The notes below the pieces were generated by a model. That model ran no database searches. It was given only the letters and a program-made list of their open reading frames with translations, and had not been told where the DNA came from. The translations under genes and the position numbers were made by a program. A stretch of 64,000 nucleotides of DNA from the NCBI GenBank assembly GCA_001600455.1, contig BCKC01000003.1:3324315-3388314 (forward strand), given 5' to 3'. Origin of the DNA: Endocalyx cinctus (Eukaryota > Ascomycota > Sordariomycetes > Amphisphaeriales > Apiosporaceae). This document shows, in pieces, positions 46,713 through 59,042 of the stretch (positions are counted from its first letter, which is position 1; each line of letters opens with the position of its first letter).

Positions 46713-49700
46713 TGGCAGAATGCTTCTCTTGGGTAGTTTTGAAAAAGGGACGAGTTTAAAGCCGGACGTAGGGGTAAATCAGGTATCACCGAAACCGACT
46801 ATAATATATTGCTAAAGTGAATTACATTCCTGGCGAAAGCCAACTTTTCACTACTTCTCTTCGCTGGTAGGAATGGTGTGACTCAATAATATAGTGATTA
46901 ATGCCGTGGAATAACGTTTGTGCTTGAGGTTCCATGCTATCCATGGATCGTCATTGAAATACTGACAGGAAAATTGGTACACAGTTCGCGTTGGCTTACA
47001 AATATACACACACAGCTGTGAATATGTAAATTATCTACTTTTATCGACTTCAAATGGCAGTTATGAAATAAGGGGTATCCTCAGACTGGTGAGCAGAGTC
47101 AAATTACATTCAAATTCACAGATCATTTGAGCTATGCCTCGGAAAAGGTTTAACATTGGATGGTCATTATATTTGGGTTCTTAATACAATGTTGGACATG
47201 GCTTTGGATAGTGAAAACGTGTAAAGTCACATATTCATTATGGCCTCAAAGGGGGCCCATTAGGAATCGGATGGCGTGTTGGAAAAGGTTCCAACGAGAT
47301 CAAGCGGCGAGCAAACTTCACGGCAGGATTGGGCAATGGAGATCAGAAATGGATAGGTACGAAATACGAGTGGTGTACAGTGCTCTGGATAAGGATGAAG
47401 TTGGCTCAGCAATATGATTCGAAAGACGTGTGGTGAGATTTGATATGAAACATTTGAATACAACCTTGGGGCTGAGTGAGTGAGTGATATTTCGATATTC
47501 CACGGATTTAGATATAATCAAGTATTTCCGTAAAAGTGACATGTACGTCAGATACGCACCACTTGATAACTTGATTTGGATACCGAAAAAGAACCCAAGG
47601 CGAACAATGAGTGAGGACCATGCATTCACGTGCAGATAACTTAGTTAAATTTACGTCAAGCTCAGAGGACCTACCCGCAGAACCTCGTGGCAGGGTATCC
47701 GCCTATTTATTGGTTCTAGATTTTATTTGGATGATAGAAAGAGGAAAAAATAATATACACTATTGTCTAGCCTTGGAGAGGCTTGGGGTAATGGAATCGA
47801 TCAGGTTCCACTGACACGAGAATCATATTTACGTATAGAATAATTTATTACGTACGATGGTAAAAAGAGGTTGGTATATTGCTTCTACGTTGTTCGTCCC
47901 ATCTAGGTAATCTCCTCTCAGGTGGATGCTGCTGCGCCGCCAGTTGGTAATATATAACTGCTTGGAAAAACAGACTATGTACGCATTCGTAATTTGTTTT
48001 TTTACCATTCTAGTTACTTGTTCCCCACACGTCGTCGTGTTGGGGCAGGAATCCGCTGGCTTTGCAGATTTCATCACCGAAGGCCCGAATGCCATCGCCA
48101 GTGGAGTTCTTTTTCTCTCTCTTTGATTACGTATGCGTGTCCGCTGGGTTAAGATACATACATATAGTAATAGGCTTTTTACCTACTACCCACTCAGCGC
48201 CACTCTATTGCTATACATCAGTTTTGTTGTATGCATCACGCACCTCGACAATAACGTCGCCGTTTTTATCATTATCATATCATACCGTATCATGACGCAC
48301 TCGAGGAACATGGAAAAAACAAAAGGCTCGAGCAGTGATCTGTACGTGGTGTGGATTCGCGAAGAGCTAAAATTATATCATTGTGCGTCCGTTGCATGTA
48401 CAACGTGGAACCCCTGCTGCATTTTGCGCTCCTACGTACGAAATGAAGGTAAGGACAAGAAAAAAAAAATGGGAGAAAAATCGTAGATTGGACCATTGAA
48501 AGGAATTGGGAGAGTAGGAGTGAGGATGCACGTGCCACGCTGTAACCTATCCATATCCACATATATTTATATGGTGATGATGTTGCGTTCCAACATGACA
48601 TACCTTGGTACAGTCATCAGTTTCCCCCAAGCATCGGTCCCGAATTAGGTAGGCTTTTGGGGCAGAGATAAAAAAATTTTTTTTTTTGTGTTATGAAATC
48701 TGGGGGCCAAATCTGGTAGAATGATGCGTGAATAATATACAAGATGCCGATTTTTTGATGGTGCGGTAGAGCCTTTCGCAGAAATATTAACATCAGGCTG
48801 AGTAAGGTGGTCGGTCTAGCTAGAAAGAGGTGTGACGCGGCGCTTTTTTGGTTCCATGTACATACTATATACGTGTAGTACGCACATAGAAATCGTAACA
48901 CTATAGGTCGTGAATCAGGGATTAACGTTGAAATCGAACTTGTACTAAAAGACGAAATCAGATTAGATATTATTCGATCTTGGGCGGATTAGCTATGAAG
49001 GGTCTAATGCCACCGTCCACTGCAATGTCGCGACCGTGAGGAGGCACAATTGGACGGTTGTGTTGGTTTCTCTCTTAGGTTTCTCCACGTTTGCGTCTTT
49101 AAGTCTTATCGATGAAGATGAGGAATATCTCGCAGCGTGGATGCATTAACAAGGACCAACGTTGTATGAAATATGAGTATATTGAATGAAGTCTTGTTTA
49201 CGAGGATAGATGGTGTTGTTGTATATAGTTTCAGTTAGGGGATAAGGGGAGGGGGCATATAGTAACTGTTTGGAGGCGGTTGCTTGGGAATACTAGGTAA
49301 TTGATACCGTCGTGCAAACAATTTTGAAGATTTTAGATTCACTTGGTTTATGATGTTAGGATTACTTGACAGTTACTCCGTATTGTTGCTGAATTAGATA
49401 ATACTTGGATATCCTCTGTGATAGTAGCTTGAGCCTTGATAGTGGGTGTATTGTACTAGAAGCGACCAACTAATTTACGATAAACCTAATTAAAGAAAAT
49501 AAGACCCAGAAAAGGCCGCAAGCCAATATTACGCTTTCTGAAGGATGATCATCCTCGTCTTATTAATCATTCATAGTATTATCCGGTGTCCGGAACGGGT
49601 GCAGATGCGGCTTACCAACGATAGTATACCATGGATATATTATCGTGCGGTCATGTCGTGTACACTAGCCCCCAGCAAGAAGGTCTTGCGTACGTATTTG

Positions 49701-51989
49701 AACCTTGAACGACAAGCTTAATAAAGTACTACGGTTAGCATAAAGGAGGATGATGCGAGTGAGTTGACTGTGTATCATACATAGTATACATAATCGCTAT
49801 ATTACACTCTCTGACTCTGTATGGAGTAGGGTCAAAGAGCCAAAAAAAAAAAAAAAATAGAAGCCAATCGTGGGGTGGCAGGCATCGGAGCTGAAGCTTA
49901 CAGATGAAAGGCTATTGGAGAGGACAAGGCCTAGCGTTACTATTTATTACAACAGACCCTTAAAAGAACTAGGATAAAGAGGATAACTACACCGAATGGG
50001 GTTATCTAGGGGTTAAGTAGAACTTTTGTAGCTCAGAGCCTGGGATACGGGTGAAATGTACAGAGAAAATACTCTGATGGAAAACTCCGTCTGTCAGTAG
50101 GCTAACTGGGTGGAGCCATAGCAGTTACCGACATTACTCGACTAAACCACTTAAGGAGTTGATCAGCCATAGTATACCAGGTAGTATCGTGTAAGTTCAG
50201 ATAAAGCATACCGGTACAGCCCCGCGTCTTACACAGTATTATCTTGAGTTTTCATGTTGAAATAAAGTACTCAAAATTAATTTTATGATATCTAATGTGA
50301 TGTTTTTGTTTTATTGTCAAGTGTTATCTTCGTTATTAATATCCACGATAACAAGAGGTATTACCTAGTAGAACTAAGTGAATATATACGTAACAACCAC
50401 TACGGTACTATGCCTGCTAAGTAAGCATTACTCGATAAATGATCAAAGTGCAGCAGATATATGCATGCATACTTGTATCCATACTACTTACAATCAGAGT
50501 CCTGATCATCATTTTCAGTTAGTAAAAACTAACCTAGAAGGATTAGCTACATATAATCCATGTAAGCAGGTGGCAGAAAGTTCATATTTTAGCCAATTGT
50601 GTTTAAATCTAGTTGAACCCCCTATGCAATATTCGTCTGACTCTGACACTATTAGTACAGGATATGAACGACTCTCTTCGACCGTTTAGCTACCTAATGT
50701 ATGTAGTAATGTACTATGTACGCGGTATGTATGCATACTTCTCGCCCCCCCGATACCTATGTACTAAGTATACACAATACTAGGTGTTGTATGCTACTGT
50801 AAATGTCCCGGCCATGGGTAGTATCATTTCGTACGGCGACACTTATTGATAATCTGTGGATCTAACCTTACTGAGTACGATGAGACGAACGATTCACCCT
50901 CACGAGACTTGCATTCCTCCATTGCACCTGAAACCTTTCACGATACATCTTTCTTCAGCGAAGGAACGAGGGCTGATATAAAACAGTATATAGGCATGTC
51001 ATCATTGTTTGATTGTCTATATGTATCCATATATTCACAGTAATTACTACGTGTATACTAGATCACGGCTGCTCAGCATCTACCGGATAGGATATATACT
51101 AATTTTCGCGAATCTGATGAATCTGATATATCTGATGCTATTATTTGCTTTTTTCCAGGTATGTGGACTGGGACCCTAGAAAGGTTCTTAGTACGAACTA
51201 TTAAGTCCTAAGTCCTACTTGGTAATACCTATCCTTTAGATACATACTACTCGAAGGCGGGCTGAGAAAAAGGTTCACGGTAATGGCGGAGAGAAGAATA
51301 ATTGAGTCAATCCGAGATCGTAGAACTAAGGTTAATATATAACGATTTTTTTTTTTTCATAATTGTCATTTATTCATATCTGAATTGTAAAAGATAGCCA
51401 ATTATTGATTATGATGGTGTCATCCAAGGAGCAAAGAAGGATGAGGTGTGACGGTGGCTTGTCTACCCTGGACATTTCTAATAATTACCATATTGCTGCC
51501 CCCTCCTCTCCTAGAAGTGACCAATCCGCATCACTAAAAGTCCTAGTGGGCGCAGCTGAAATCTGACAACCCGCCAGCCCGCGCCGTACCCTACCCAGTA
51601 CGCTAGCCTGCTCAAACCCCTGCTGGCCTCATCCATCCTATTTTCCCATTCTCTTTTTACTAGCCTCTTGGGTTTTTGTTTCCCACTCTTGTCTGAGTAC
51701 TTGGTGGTTCTTACACTTTCCTCTCGTCTTCCCGCCGTTCCGTGGATACAACAGAAACATTGAATATTCGGTCGACGTAACGACTTCGACACCGGCATCA
51801 TCGTCCTCTCGAAGGGAAGAGACTAGTAAAACCTCGAATCTAGGTGGACCTATTCGGGAACGGTTGGGCATGTTTTATTGAACAGGCTAGGATATAATTA
51901 GGGTTTGCTTGGAGAGAGTTCATATTTGCGACGATACCCCATTTTGATTTTTTTTTTTTTTTTTTTGTTTTTATTCAACGGTACGAACG
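46713..51989. other. 5.3-kb gene desert
   Basis: No complete gene found on either strand. A 22-codon minus-strand piece at 48974-49045 (GRDIAVDGGIRPF, then stop) resembles the C-terminus of a short-chain dehydrogenase but has no upstream continuation. T/A runs occur at 48670-48686, 49841-49857 and 51342-51358. The last 40 bases before 51990 are T-rich and belong to the next gene's leader. Confidence 0.5.
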
Positions 51990-53444
51990 ATGCGGCTTGA
52001 TGTGTCGAGACTCGGGCTCTTGACCTGCCTACTTGGCCTTACGGCCGCTGCCAGGCCCGGGCAGCAAAGAAGAGAAACGGCGACTTCGACTTCGTCATCC
52101 TCAAATAGCGTCGTCTCGATATCGGCTATGACTACGCCAGCCGTGTACACGCTCACCTCTTCCGGGACCATGATATCATTTGGAAAAGCCTCTTCGATAT
52201 CGAACTTAACCTTCACCACTGTTCAACTCAAAAAATATTCTGACAAGTCGGTCGTGGCGGAAGGCACTGTCTCGAATTCTACTTCGGAAGGAGGTCAGAC
52301 GGTGGGGATATTTCAAGAGCTTACCTCTGATAGTTTGAGGATAAGGGATGACGATGTGGGAGCCCTACCAGGTACGTTGACAGATTTGAGGAAACCCAAA
52401 ATGGGCCAGCAAGAATTTCGACTTTTTCTTGAAGAAATCACTAGTCATGGAGCTAAGTGCAAATAATTCTATGCAGTTGGGACTAGTACCGTGACGATCG
52501 CATCAAGTTCCGATTCCGATATTTACACGGACGTGTACAAGGAAGCCTTGTACCTCCAATTTTACTGGGAGAACTCAACGCACTCAGGCTACAGCGCGAG
52601 CCCTGTCCTGGCCGTCGTCCAGACCGCGAGCGACACGACCACGGCGTCCGAGAACCTCACCAGCACCGGCGACACGAGCGAACCGGCCGTGGACGAGCAG
52701 TCGACGCTTACCGCGACGGTAGCGCCGACGGGCGTCGTCACGACGACCTCGACCCAGGTCTCCGGGTCGGCGACCGGAACGTCCGCGTCGGATTCGTCGA
52801 GCAACTCCAGCGGCGGCCTATCCAAAAACGCGACCATCGGGATCGGCGTGGGCGTGGGCGTCGGCGCCTTGCTCATCATCCTCGGCGTCATCGCCCTGAT
52901 CATCCTCCACCGCCGGCGGAAGAACAGCAACAACAACGGGCGCGACCGCGTGGGCGATAACCTGAACATGAACTACTCGACCGACTCGGGCGTGCACGCC
53001 ATGGTCGACAAGGAGCGCCGCATGGCCGCCGCCACGGCGACGACGACCACCTCGGGCGCCGCGGACGCAGAACCCCGCTCCACCTTCGGCGGACCCGACG
53101 ACGGCGTGGGCATAGCGCGCGGTAGCGGGGATATGTACGCGCCGTACTCGGACCACGGGGATCAGCCATCGTCACCACAGCAGCAGTACCGAAACAGTCA
53201 CCAACACCAACTATCCGGAAGCGTTGTTTCGGGTCCTTCGGCGAGCCAGTCGGACCTGCCCGGCGCGACCAACAGCGGTGGCGCGTCTTCGCCGACGGCG
53301 CCGGCCGCGTCTTCGCGGTACGCGCACTTGATAGAGGAAGGGATGACGGAGGACGAGATCATGAGGTTGGAGGAGGAGGAGAGGGTGCTGGACGCGGCCA
53401 TAGAGGATGCGGGTCGTCAGAGCCGGTTGACGCAGGGGAGGTGA
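51990..53444 (+). CDS. single-pass surface protein with signal peptide, Ser/Thr-rich stalk and cytosolic tail
   Basis: Two exons, 51990-52371 and 52477-53444, giving 449 residues; the 105-nt intron has GTACGT and TGCAG. Residues 1-21 (MRLDVSRLGLLTCLLGLTAA) form a signal peptide. Residues 22-245 are Ser/Thr-rich with several NxS/T sites and are presumably heavily O-glycosylated. A transmembrane helix lies at about 248-271 (IGIGVGVGVGALLIILGVIA), followed by HRRRKN as stop-transfer. The cytosolic tail of about 175 residues is rich in Ser, Gly, Gln and His and ends with a conserved-looking acidic helix around YAHLIEEGMTEDEIMRLEEEE. Architecture resembles Mid2/Wsc-type wall-stress sensors, but no WSC cysteine domain is present, so that function is only a suggestion. 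If the intron is retained, the frame stops after 31 extra codons. Bases 52600-53160 are strikingly GC-rich. Confidence 0.85.
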
Positions 53445-54323
53445 TATAAAAAAAAATAAAAAAAAGGGGAGAGGGGGCGATGGATGGGGGAAAAAGATAT
53501 GCATGTCGTTGTCATGAGAAACAAATAACTACTATACTATTTTATTTTATTTTATTTTACTTTTAACTACTTATGGAGTCTTCAGTTCATATCTTTTGAT
53601 TTTAGTTTTTTTTTAGTCATGAGGGGATCAAAGGTGCTCCTAATTTCGCATTAGGAAAAAGGAGATTTTCGGATCTAATGGCATGTATCATATCATCCTA
53701 TATCTTGATGGCCACAACTCAATACATACCGAGCAATCAAACGAGGATAAAATTTGCTGTGTTAATCTGCTAGATTGGTATGCCTCCCGTTCATAATCTA
53801 CTTCAGATAAGAAGGGAAAGATATGACCGAAGGACGATACAAAAGGGGCCAACGAGCCGACGCCGTACACGACGAGAGGTACGACTAAAAATAGACCCAG
53901 TAATGCCTGTCTCGAGTTGGACGTGTTTGGTGAGCATAGAAAAGTAACTCTTCAAGCACGAATTCACCATGAGCATTGGCCTGAAAAAGTTATTTAGGTT
54001 AAGTAGCTCTCAATAAATATGGATACACAGCAAAGATGTAGGAGGACCTAGCAAATATCAAATTCCGTGTTTTAATGAAAACACTATTGCACCTGTCGCG
54101 ACGCCATGCTTCGACATAATTTTTCAGCCATAGAAATAATAATACAGTTTCAAACCCGCACCCAAGCCCATGAATAAATTGGAAGCCATGCCCCTTTCTT
54201 TTTTTTTCCTTTTTTTTTCCGGAGCTCTGTCTAGGGCATCCTTGCCATTCTCGCGTTCATTCGATATAAAAGTCTGGCTATCGTAAACCTCGCAGGTTTA
54301 TATAACCTTCTTACATCTATATC
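53445..54323. other. intergenic between convergent genes
   Basis: Contains a TTTTA repeat near 53540-53560, several A/T runs and the 3' UTRs of the flanking genes. No gene was recognised. Confidence 0.6.
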
Positions 54324-55205
54324 TTAACCTCGACCAAATGTGAACATACGTCCCGCTAAGCTGCTCGCGATGCTGCCGGCTAGGTTACCAGAGTAGAGGG
54401 CGCTTCCGGCGATGTTCGAGGCCTGGCTGAACTTGTCGCATCGCGAGAAGGCGAGCGTATTCGTGATGGTAAGGGCGAGGGCGATGGCTATAGAATAAGG
54501 GGGTTTTCACGATTAGCTTTTCATGTGATTTTTTTTCATCACGACACTATGAACATCCTCCGCATCGTGCACGTGTCTATCCAAGCATCTAAGTCCATAA
54601 GAAAAGAAAAAGCAGGAAACATACCAACGAGGGGCAGCCAGATGAACTTGAGTCGAATGATAGCCAAGATAGCGAGCGCGACCCACAGGACGGGCTGGCT
54701 GTAGAGGGCGAGCCAGAAGAAGCGGCTGTCGGTGGCGTTGATGACTTTGGTACCGGGCTCGCTACTTTCGAACACCCAGCGGCTGTCTCCCGAGGCCGGG
54801 TCGACCTCGTTCCACCACCGCAGTCCGACCAATCTTCGACCGGCGATGTTCTTGAGATAGTAAAAGTCGGCCGCGAGGAGGAGGATGGTGATGATGAAGA
54901 TCATCACCATGTTATCCGTGAAGATGACGCCGAAGAGGTATACGAGGAGAGAAGCTATTTTTCTTGCGCCGTTAGTTACAGGAAGCCAATGGTGTTTTTA
55001 TTTCTTTTCTTCTAGGAGAGATCATGATCTTGTTTGAGAGAAATAATGAAATTTCGAAACATAAGATATATGCCCTGGAGCAATGGGAAAGGCGACGTAA
55101 TTGGTATGACTTACAAATGCGAAATGCGAGAAAGGTAAGGAGCGTGATGGGATGGGAACTGAGACGCCAGCTCAGAGAGCCGGCCGGAGGTTGTGAAGCT
55201 TCCAT
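54324..55205 (-). CDS. TVP23: Golgi membrane protein Tvp23 (FAM18/TVP23 family)
   Basis: Three exons on the minus strand: 55205-55115, 54954-54625 and 54487-54324, giving 194 residues. Introns are 160 and 137 nt with GTAAGT and GTATGT donors; phases close. Family hallmarks are [20 protein letters not shown], then [40 protein letters not shown] and [20 protein letters not shown], ending in a small-residue C-terminus after [10 protein letters not shown]. Four membrane helices are evident. Tvp23 is a tlg2-vesicle protein of the late Golgi involved with Yip4/Yip5 in transport. It ends 424 bp before the start of the DUF3445 gene's 3' end, with both genes on the same strand. Confidence 0.95.
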
Positions 55206-55628
55206 AATCTATTGATAGCTATTCGGTACACGTAATTTTAAGGTATAAAATACAATCGCATATTCCGTTTAAGATTTTGAATATTTTCCTTTGACTTTCG
55301 TTTGTAAAATGGTGCTGCCTATCTTTCTTAAGAGGTAGCAGGTAAGCTGTTTTAGACGTATCGGCAGGACGAGGCCGCAATTATTCCGATAAAGCTGTCA
55401 TTAACAACCCTTGTTTATTACATAACATTCTCGATTATGCATCAAGCGAAGTGTTTTGTTATAAAATTAATTCCTTCATAATTCATTCATTCCATCTTCA
55501 ATTTACCATCTAACTAATATTTCTTTCGTGTTTGAATATCCTTAAATTTAAATATAGTATTTCTATGGTCTAAACCATTAGAAATGATATTACTATAGGA
55601 TTTTTACCCCAATTTTGTTTCCGTTATG
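55206..55628. other. short intergenic region upstream of TVP23
   Basis: 423 bp, AT-rich. It includes the TVP23 promoter and the 3' UTR of the DUF3445 gene. Confidence 0.6.
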
Positions 55629-56948
55629 TTAATATGGGTACGCTCTAACTTCGTCCTCGCGGCTCAGATCTAGCCCCCTAGCTACTTGCTCTTCGTGCTT
55701 CATGTCAAGGTACTCTAGCAAAATCTCACCGTATTGCTGTTTACCCTTGTACCGGCTCACATCATCACCCCAGCTCCTGATGGCACTCGCAAGTCTGCCG
55801 GGAACGTAATCCTCCTCCGCAATTTCCGTCACGGGATGAAAGTAGGTTCTAATGGTGAAGACGATGCCACCGCTCTTGGGCAAGCGTCGGAGCGACTGTC
55901 TCTCGGACCGGAAGTTATGGTACTTGATCGCACGGTTCTTTTCGGCCGTGTTCCAGCTGTTATTCTCGGCGTCCTCGGACCCGATGCTCCACGACCAGCC
56001 GAGGTCGTCGTCCACCTGGAAGAAGTAGTTGTTGCGGGCCACGATCTCCTCCGGCTTGAGCCTGCGGAAAAAGTTCATCATCGCCTTTTCGAGCTTCTCC
56101 TTGAACTGCGGCACGTCTCCCGACGTGTGGATCTCGGACATGCGCATCCCGAACTTGTCCTGCAAACGCCAGAACCCGGGGAGGACGATGGCCCCCGCGA
56201 GGAGGTAGTATTCTCCGTCTTCCTTCTCGATCATGATGGCGAGGTCGTCTTGCACGAGACGCGCACACATCTGCATCGGATCCTCGGCTAATGGTCTGCT
56301 AACGATGTCGAATTTCTCGCCCGACCATAGGTTATCAATACCGACGTCGGTTCGCTTGAAGAGTGAAGGATACCGTGCCGGTAAGTAGTCGGTAAGTTCT
56401 TCGAGTAGCTCCACCGCGGCTGGATATGCCTCTGGGGCAGTCCCGCAGCATTTAGAGCCTCTTTCCGCTAATCGACGGGCCTTATCGGCATGAAATCGTG
56501 GAAAGTGGTTATCAAGCTCGATCCAATCGACATGCTTGATGTTCCGAAGACCCATCGTGACGTTGTACTTGGGACCGTATCGGAATGGTCGATATGGAAG
56601 AGGTTTCGTGCCCTCGAGAGACCAGTCTGGGTACGGCTCAGGTTTAGGCATCTGAAAATCCGACGGTATCCATTTCCCCCATTCTCTTGTCTTAGGTTTC
56701 AGTGCTTTCTCTAAGGCAGGTCCTGTCGGTGTAGATGGTCGAGCACCGTTGTGACGACGGCTCTTCAGCTTACGTGCAACGTACGCTGCTATGGGTAAAC
56801 CGACCAAGAAGAAGATTACCACAGAATATGTGGTTTGCTGATGTAACGACAATTTGCTCCATGTATTCTGGATGGTGGAAGCATAATGTTGGAATGTCTG
56901 ATCAGCTCGCTTTGATGCTTGAGCGAAGACACTCTCCTTCGAAGCCAT
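55629..56948 (-). CDS. DUF3445 protein, heme-dependent oxidative N-demethylase-like
   Basis: Intronless ORF of 439 residues from the ATG at 56948 (MASKESVFAQ). The frame stays open further upstream but without an ATG. A membrane helix at about residues 41-58 (YSVVIFFLVGLPIAAYVA) is followed by basic residues, giving an N-terminally anchored protein with a large soluble domain. DUF3445 features include MGLRNIKHVDWIELDNHFPR, then EELTDYLPARYPSLF, LVQDDLAIMIEKEDGEYYLL and GAIVLPGFWRLQDKFGMRMS, with IHTSGDVPQF and VFTIRTYFHPV. The bacterial relative is the alpha subunit of a heme-dependent oxidative N-demethylase. The fungal proteins' substrate is unknown, so enzymatic activity is inferred. No partner subunits are encoded next to it. 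Confidence 0.9.
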   Translation of the reverse strand: MASKESVFAQASKRADQTFQHYASTIQNTWSKLSLHQQTTYSVVIFFLVGLPIAAYVARKLKSRRHNGARPSTPTGPALEKALKPKTREWGKWIPSDFQMPKPEPYPDWSLEGTKPLPYRPFRYGPKYNVTMGLRNIKHVDWIELDNHFPRFHADKARRLAERGSKCCGTAPEAYPAAVELLEELTDYLPARYPSLFKRTDVGIDNLWSGEKFDIVSRPLAEDPMQMCARLVQDDLAIMIEKEDGEYYLLAGAIVLPGFWRLQDKFGMRMSEIHTSGDVPQFKEKLEKAMMNFFRRLKPEEIVARNNYFFQVDDDLGWSWSIGSEDAENNSWNTAEKNRAIKYHNFRSERQSLRRLPKSGGIVFTIRTYFHPVTEIAEEDYVPGRLASAIRSWGDDVSRYKGKQQYGEILLEYLDMKHEEQVARGLDLSREDEVRAYPY

Positions 56949-58598
56949 CTTCAATCTTGCACCCTTTTTTTCAACCTGGTATTGACAATATTTTCTAGTC
57001 GTACAAGGATACGATGGGTGAAAAAGTCGTTGCAAATGAAGAAACTAACTTTCAAGTGGTCACGAAGTAAGATATAGTAATATTTCAAGTGTGACCAGCT
57101 TGTCCGTTCTCGCTATCTAGTGCGAGCACGATGGTAACGAGTGATAAAGAAAGCAAGTTGTCTCTAACGATGACAACTAGATTTGACAAAGTTTGGTTGC
57201 CGCTATAGTAAGGAGATATCTCGGGCTTAGTCTTGTGGTTCTGGTTGGGAGAATAACAAGTCGTCGTCGCCCGTTTTCGGCCGTCTATTAACCTGGGTTA
57301 TGGGTCTTAGTTATCTTGTGCACTGTTCTTACACTAGGTCTTTAGCTACAGACATTATGCATGTATGTTTGTGTAGGTAGTTTGATAGTACGAGTCAGTA
57401 AAACTGAGTAACACACGGCCATGATAAGGTTTATTTCGTATGGATTCTCTTTCAAAGAAAGGAAGACAAGTCTACGAAAGAAGTTACGTTACTCATTTTC
57501 TTTTGATATATACCTAGGTAGTAAGAGAGAGAGAGAGTTATCTACAGTATAATACGACGCTGAACTGGACATGATTGATCAAGTGACCGATGCTCGGCTG
57601 CAACTCTATCTATCATCTGGGGTCTAGACAAAGCAAGTAGATAATGTCCACTACTCTGAGCGGCAAGGAGATTAAGATAGCTTGAAACGGGGAATTTCCC
57701 CGCCTTATTACATCACGTACATTAACGCAACTAATTAGAGCGTAGATATAACCCCACCATTGAATGCGTTCAATCTTCATTCGTTGATATATAAACGTCT
57801 TATTAGATAAGGTATCACATTATTCTATTATACCAGGATTTAAATGCCAATGATTGCCATTTTCATCCAACTTGAATACTGCTGATCTATATAAACCCTA
57901 ATTAGATAGTAAAACGTATGATTTCGTTAAAATCATCGCCATTTTATTTAGTGAGACACCTTGGAGGATATATAAACAGCAGCCCGATAGAGAAGTGGAG
58001 AATTTCCTATCGTATTGGCACAGCGATTTCTTTATCCAAGAATCACCTCAAAATACATACTACATACATGTATATCTGCTACCCTGTAGGGAGTGATGAA
58101 AGTCTTGAATCCTTGAGATAATAGACAAGGCATAACTTCTATACAAGGTCCAAAAAGTCTATCCGATGAAAACTACCTAATACGAATCAATTACCACATC
58201 AAGACGGTCAAAGAAATGTCGTTAAAATTATCTCGTTCTTACAGATAGATAATCAAGGCCTTTTGTTCTAATAATACTTCTATCAGCCTACAATGTCCAC
58301 CTTTCTCCCTACTGCCATGCGTTGTCTGAAAACAAAGGCATTGTGTAGTTACATGCTTTGTTCTTATAAAACCATACATAAGCTCAACAAAGGAAGAGAA
58401 CAATGCGCGTGTTATCGATTGTTCCGTAAGAAAACCTATTGAGTGTTCTTGAACAAACCTTGTAGCATCACCTCCATAAATATGCCGTCCTCTTCGGCCA
58501 AAATTTCGAGTTCTAGCTCATCAGATCACACAACTACAAAAACGAGAACTCTATTCATCGATATAAATAATAACTATTAACATAAAAAGGTCAGTAAA
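56949..58598. other. intergenic, 1.65 kb, divergent promoters
   Basis: AT-rich region between DUF3445 (-) and the small membrane gene (+), with a GA microsatellite at 57523-57537. A 67-codon open frame at 57918 lacks supporting features. No gene is called. Confidence 0.55.
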
Positions 58599-59042
58599 AT
58601 GTTATTGCTACTACATCTAACCATCTACAGCACCCTACTCATTTGGGCTATTTCTGTTTTCTACCCGAGCTGGCTGGGACGTCTCAACCAAGACTACTGC
58701 CTCAGACAATTAATGAGAATATGGTCCCTGGTTCTCAGTACCTTCTTCCTACTATCGGCTATCATCGCCCACAGGCACTCTACTTCGAGTTTGTTTTACG
58801 GCTCTAACGATCCGAGCAACCTCTACGTCACTTCCTGGTGGATATGGTACGTATTAGTTTTGGCCGTGCTGACGAGAGAATGGCGATTGATCACCATCAG
58901 AGACCCTTACTTCAGAACTAGCATGACATTCTTTATCATCGAGATGGTCTTCTTCATGGCGCTTCACCCCAAGCTCGTGGAGGAACATCATTATGGAATG
59001 CATATCCTGCAGGCCAGGTTAGCCAGATTCCTCGGACTTTAA
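58599..59042 (+). CDS. small four-helix membrane protein, unrecognised
   Basis: Intronless ORF of 147 residues. Hydrophobic segments lie at about 3-22 (LLLLHLTIYSTLLIWAISVF), 38-58, 78-95 (TSWWIWYVLVLAVLTREW) and 105-123 (FRTSMTFFIIEMVFFMAL). Loops carry NQDYCLRQLMRIW and HRHSTSSLFYG. The ATG at 58599 begins directly with the first helix. Codon choice (many C-ending codons in an AT-rich neighbourhood) supports real coding. I do not recognise the family. The topology suggests an integral membrane protein of the secretory path, and nothing more can be said. Confidence 0.6.
   Translation: MLLLLHLTIYSTLLIWAISVFYPSWLGRLNQDYCLRQLMRIWSLVLSTFFLLSAIIAHRHSTSSLFYGSNDPSNLYVTSWWIWYVLVLAVLTREWRLITIRDPYFRTSMTFFIIEMVFFMALHPKLVEEHHYGMHILQARLARFLGL

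Noticed and set aside
55734..56291. 185-codon plus-strand frame opposite the DUF3445 gene
   Set aside because: Antisense shadow without domain features.
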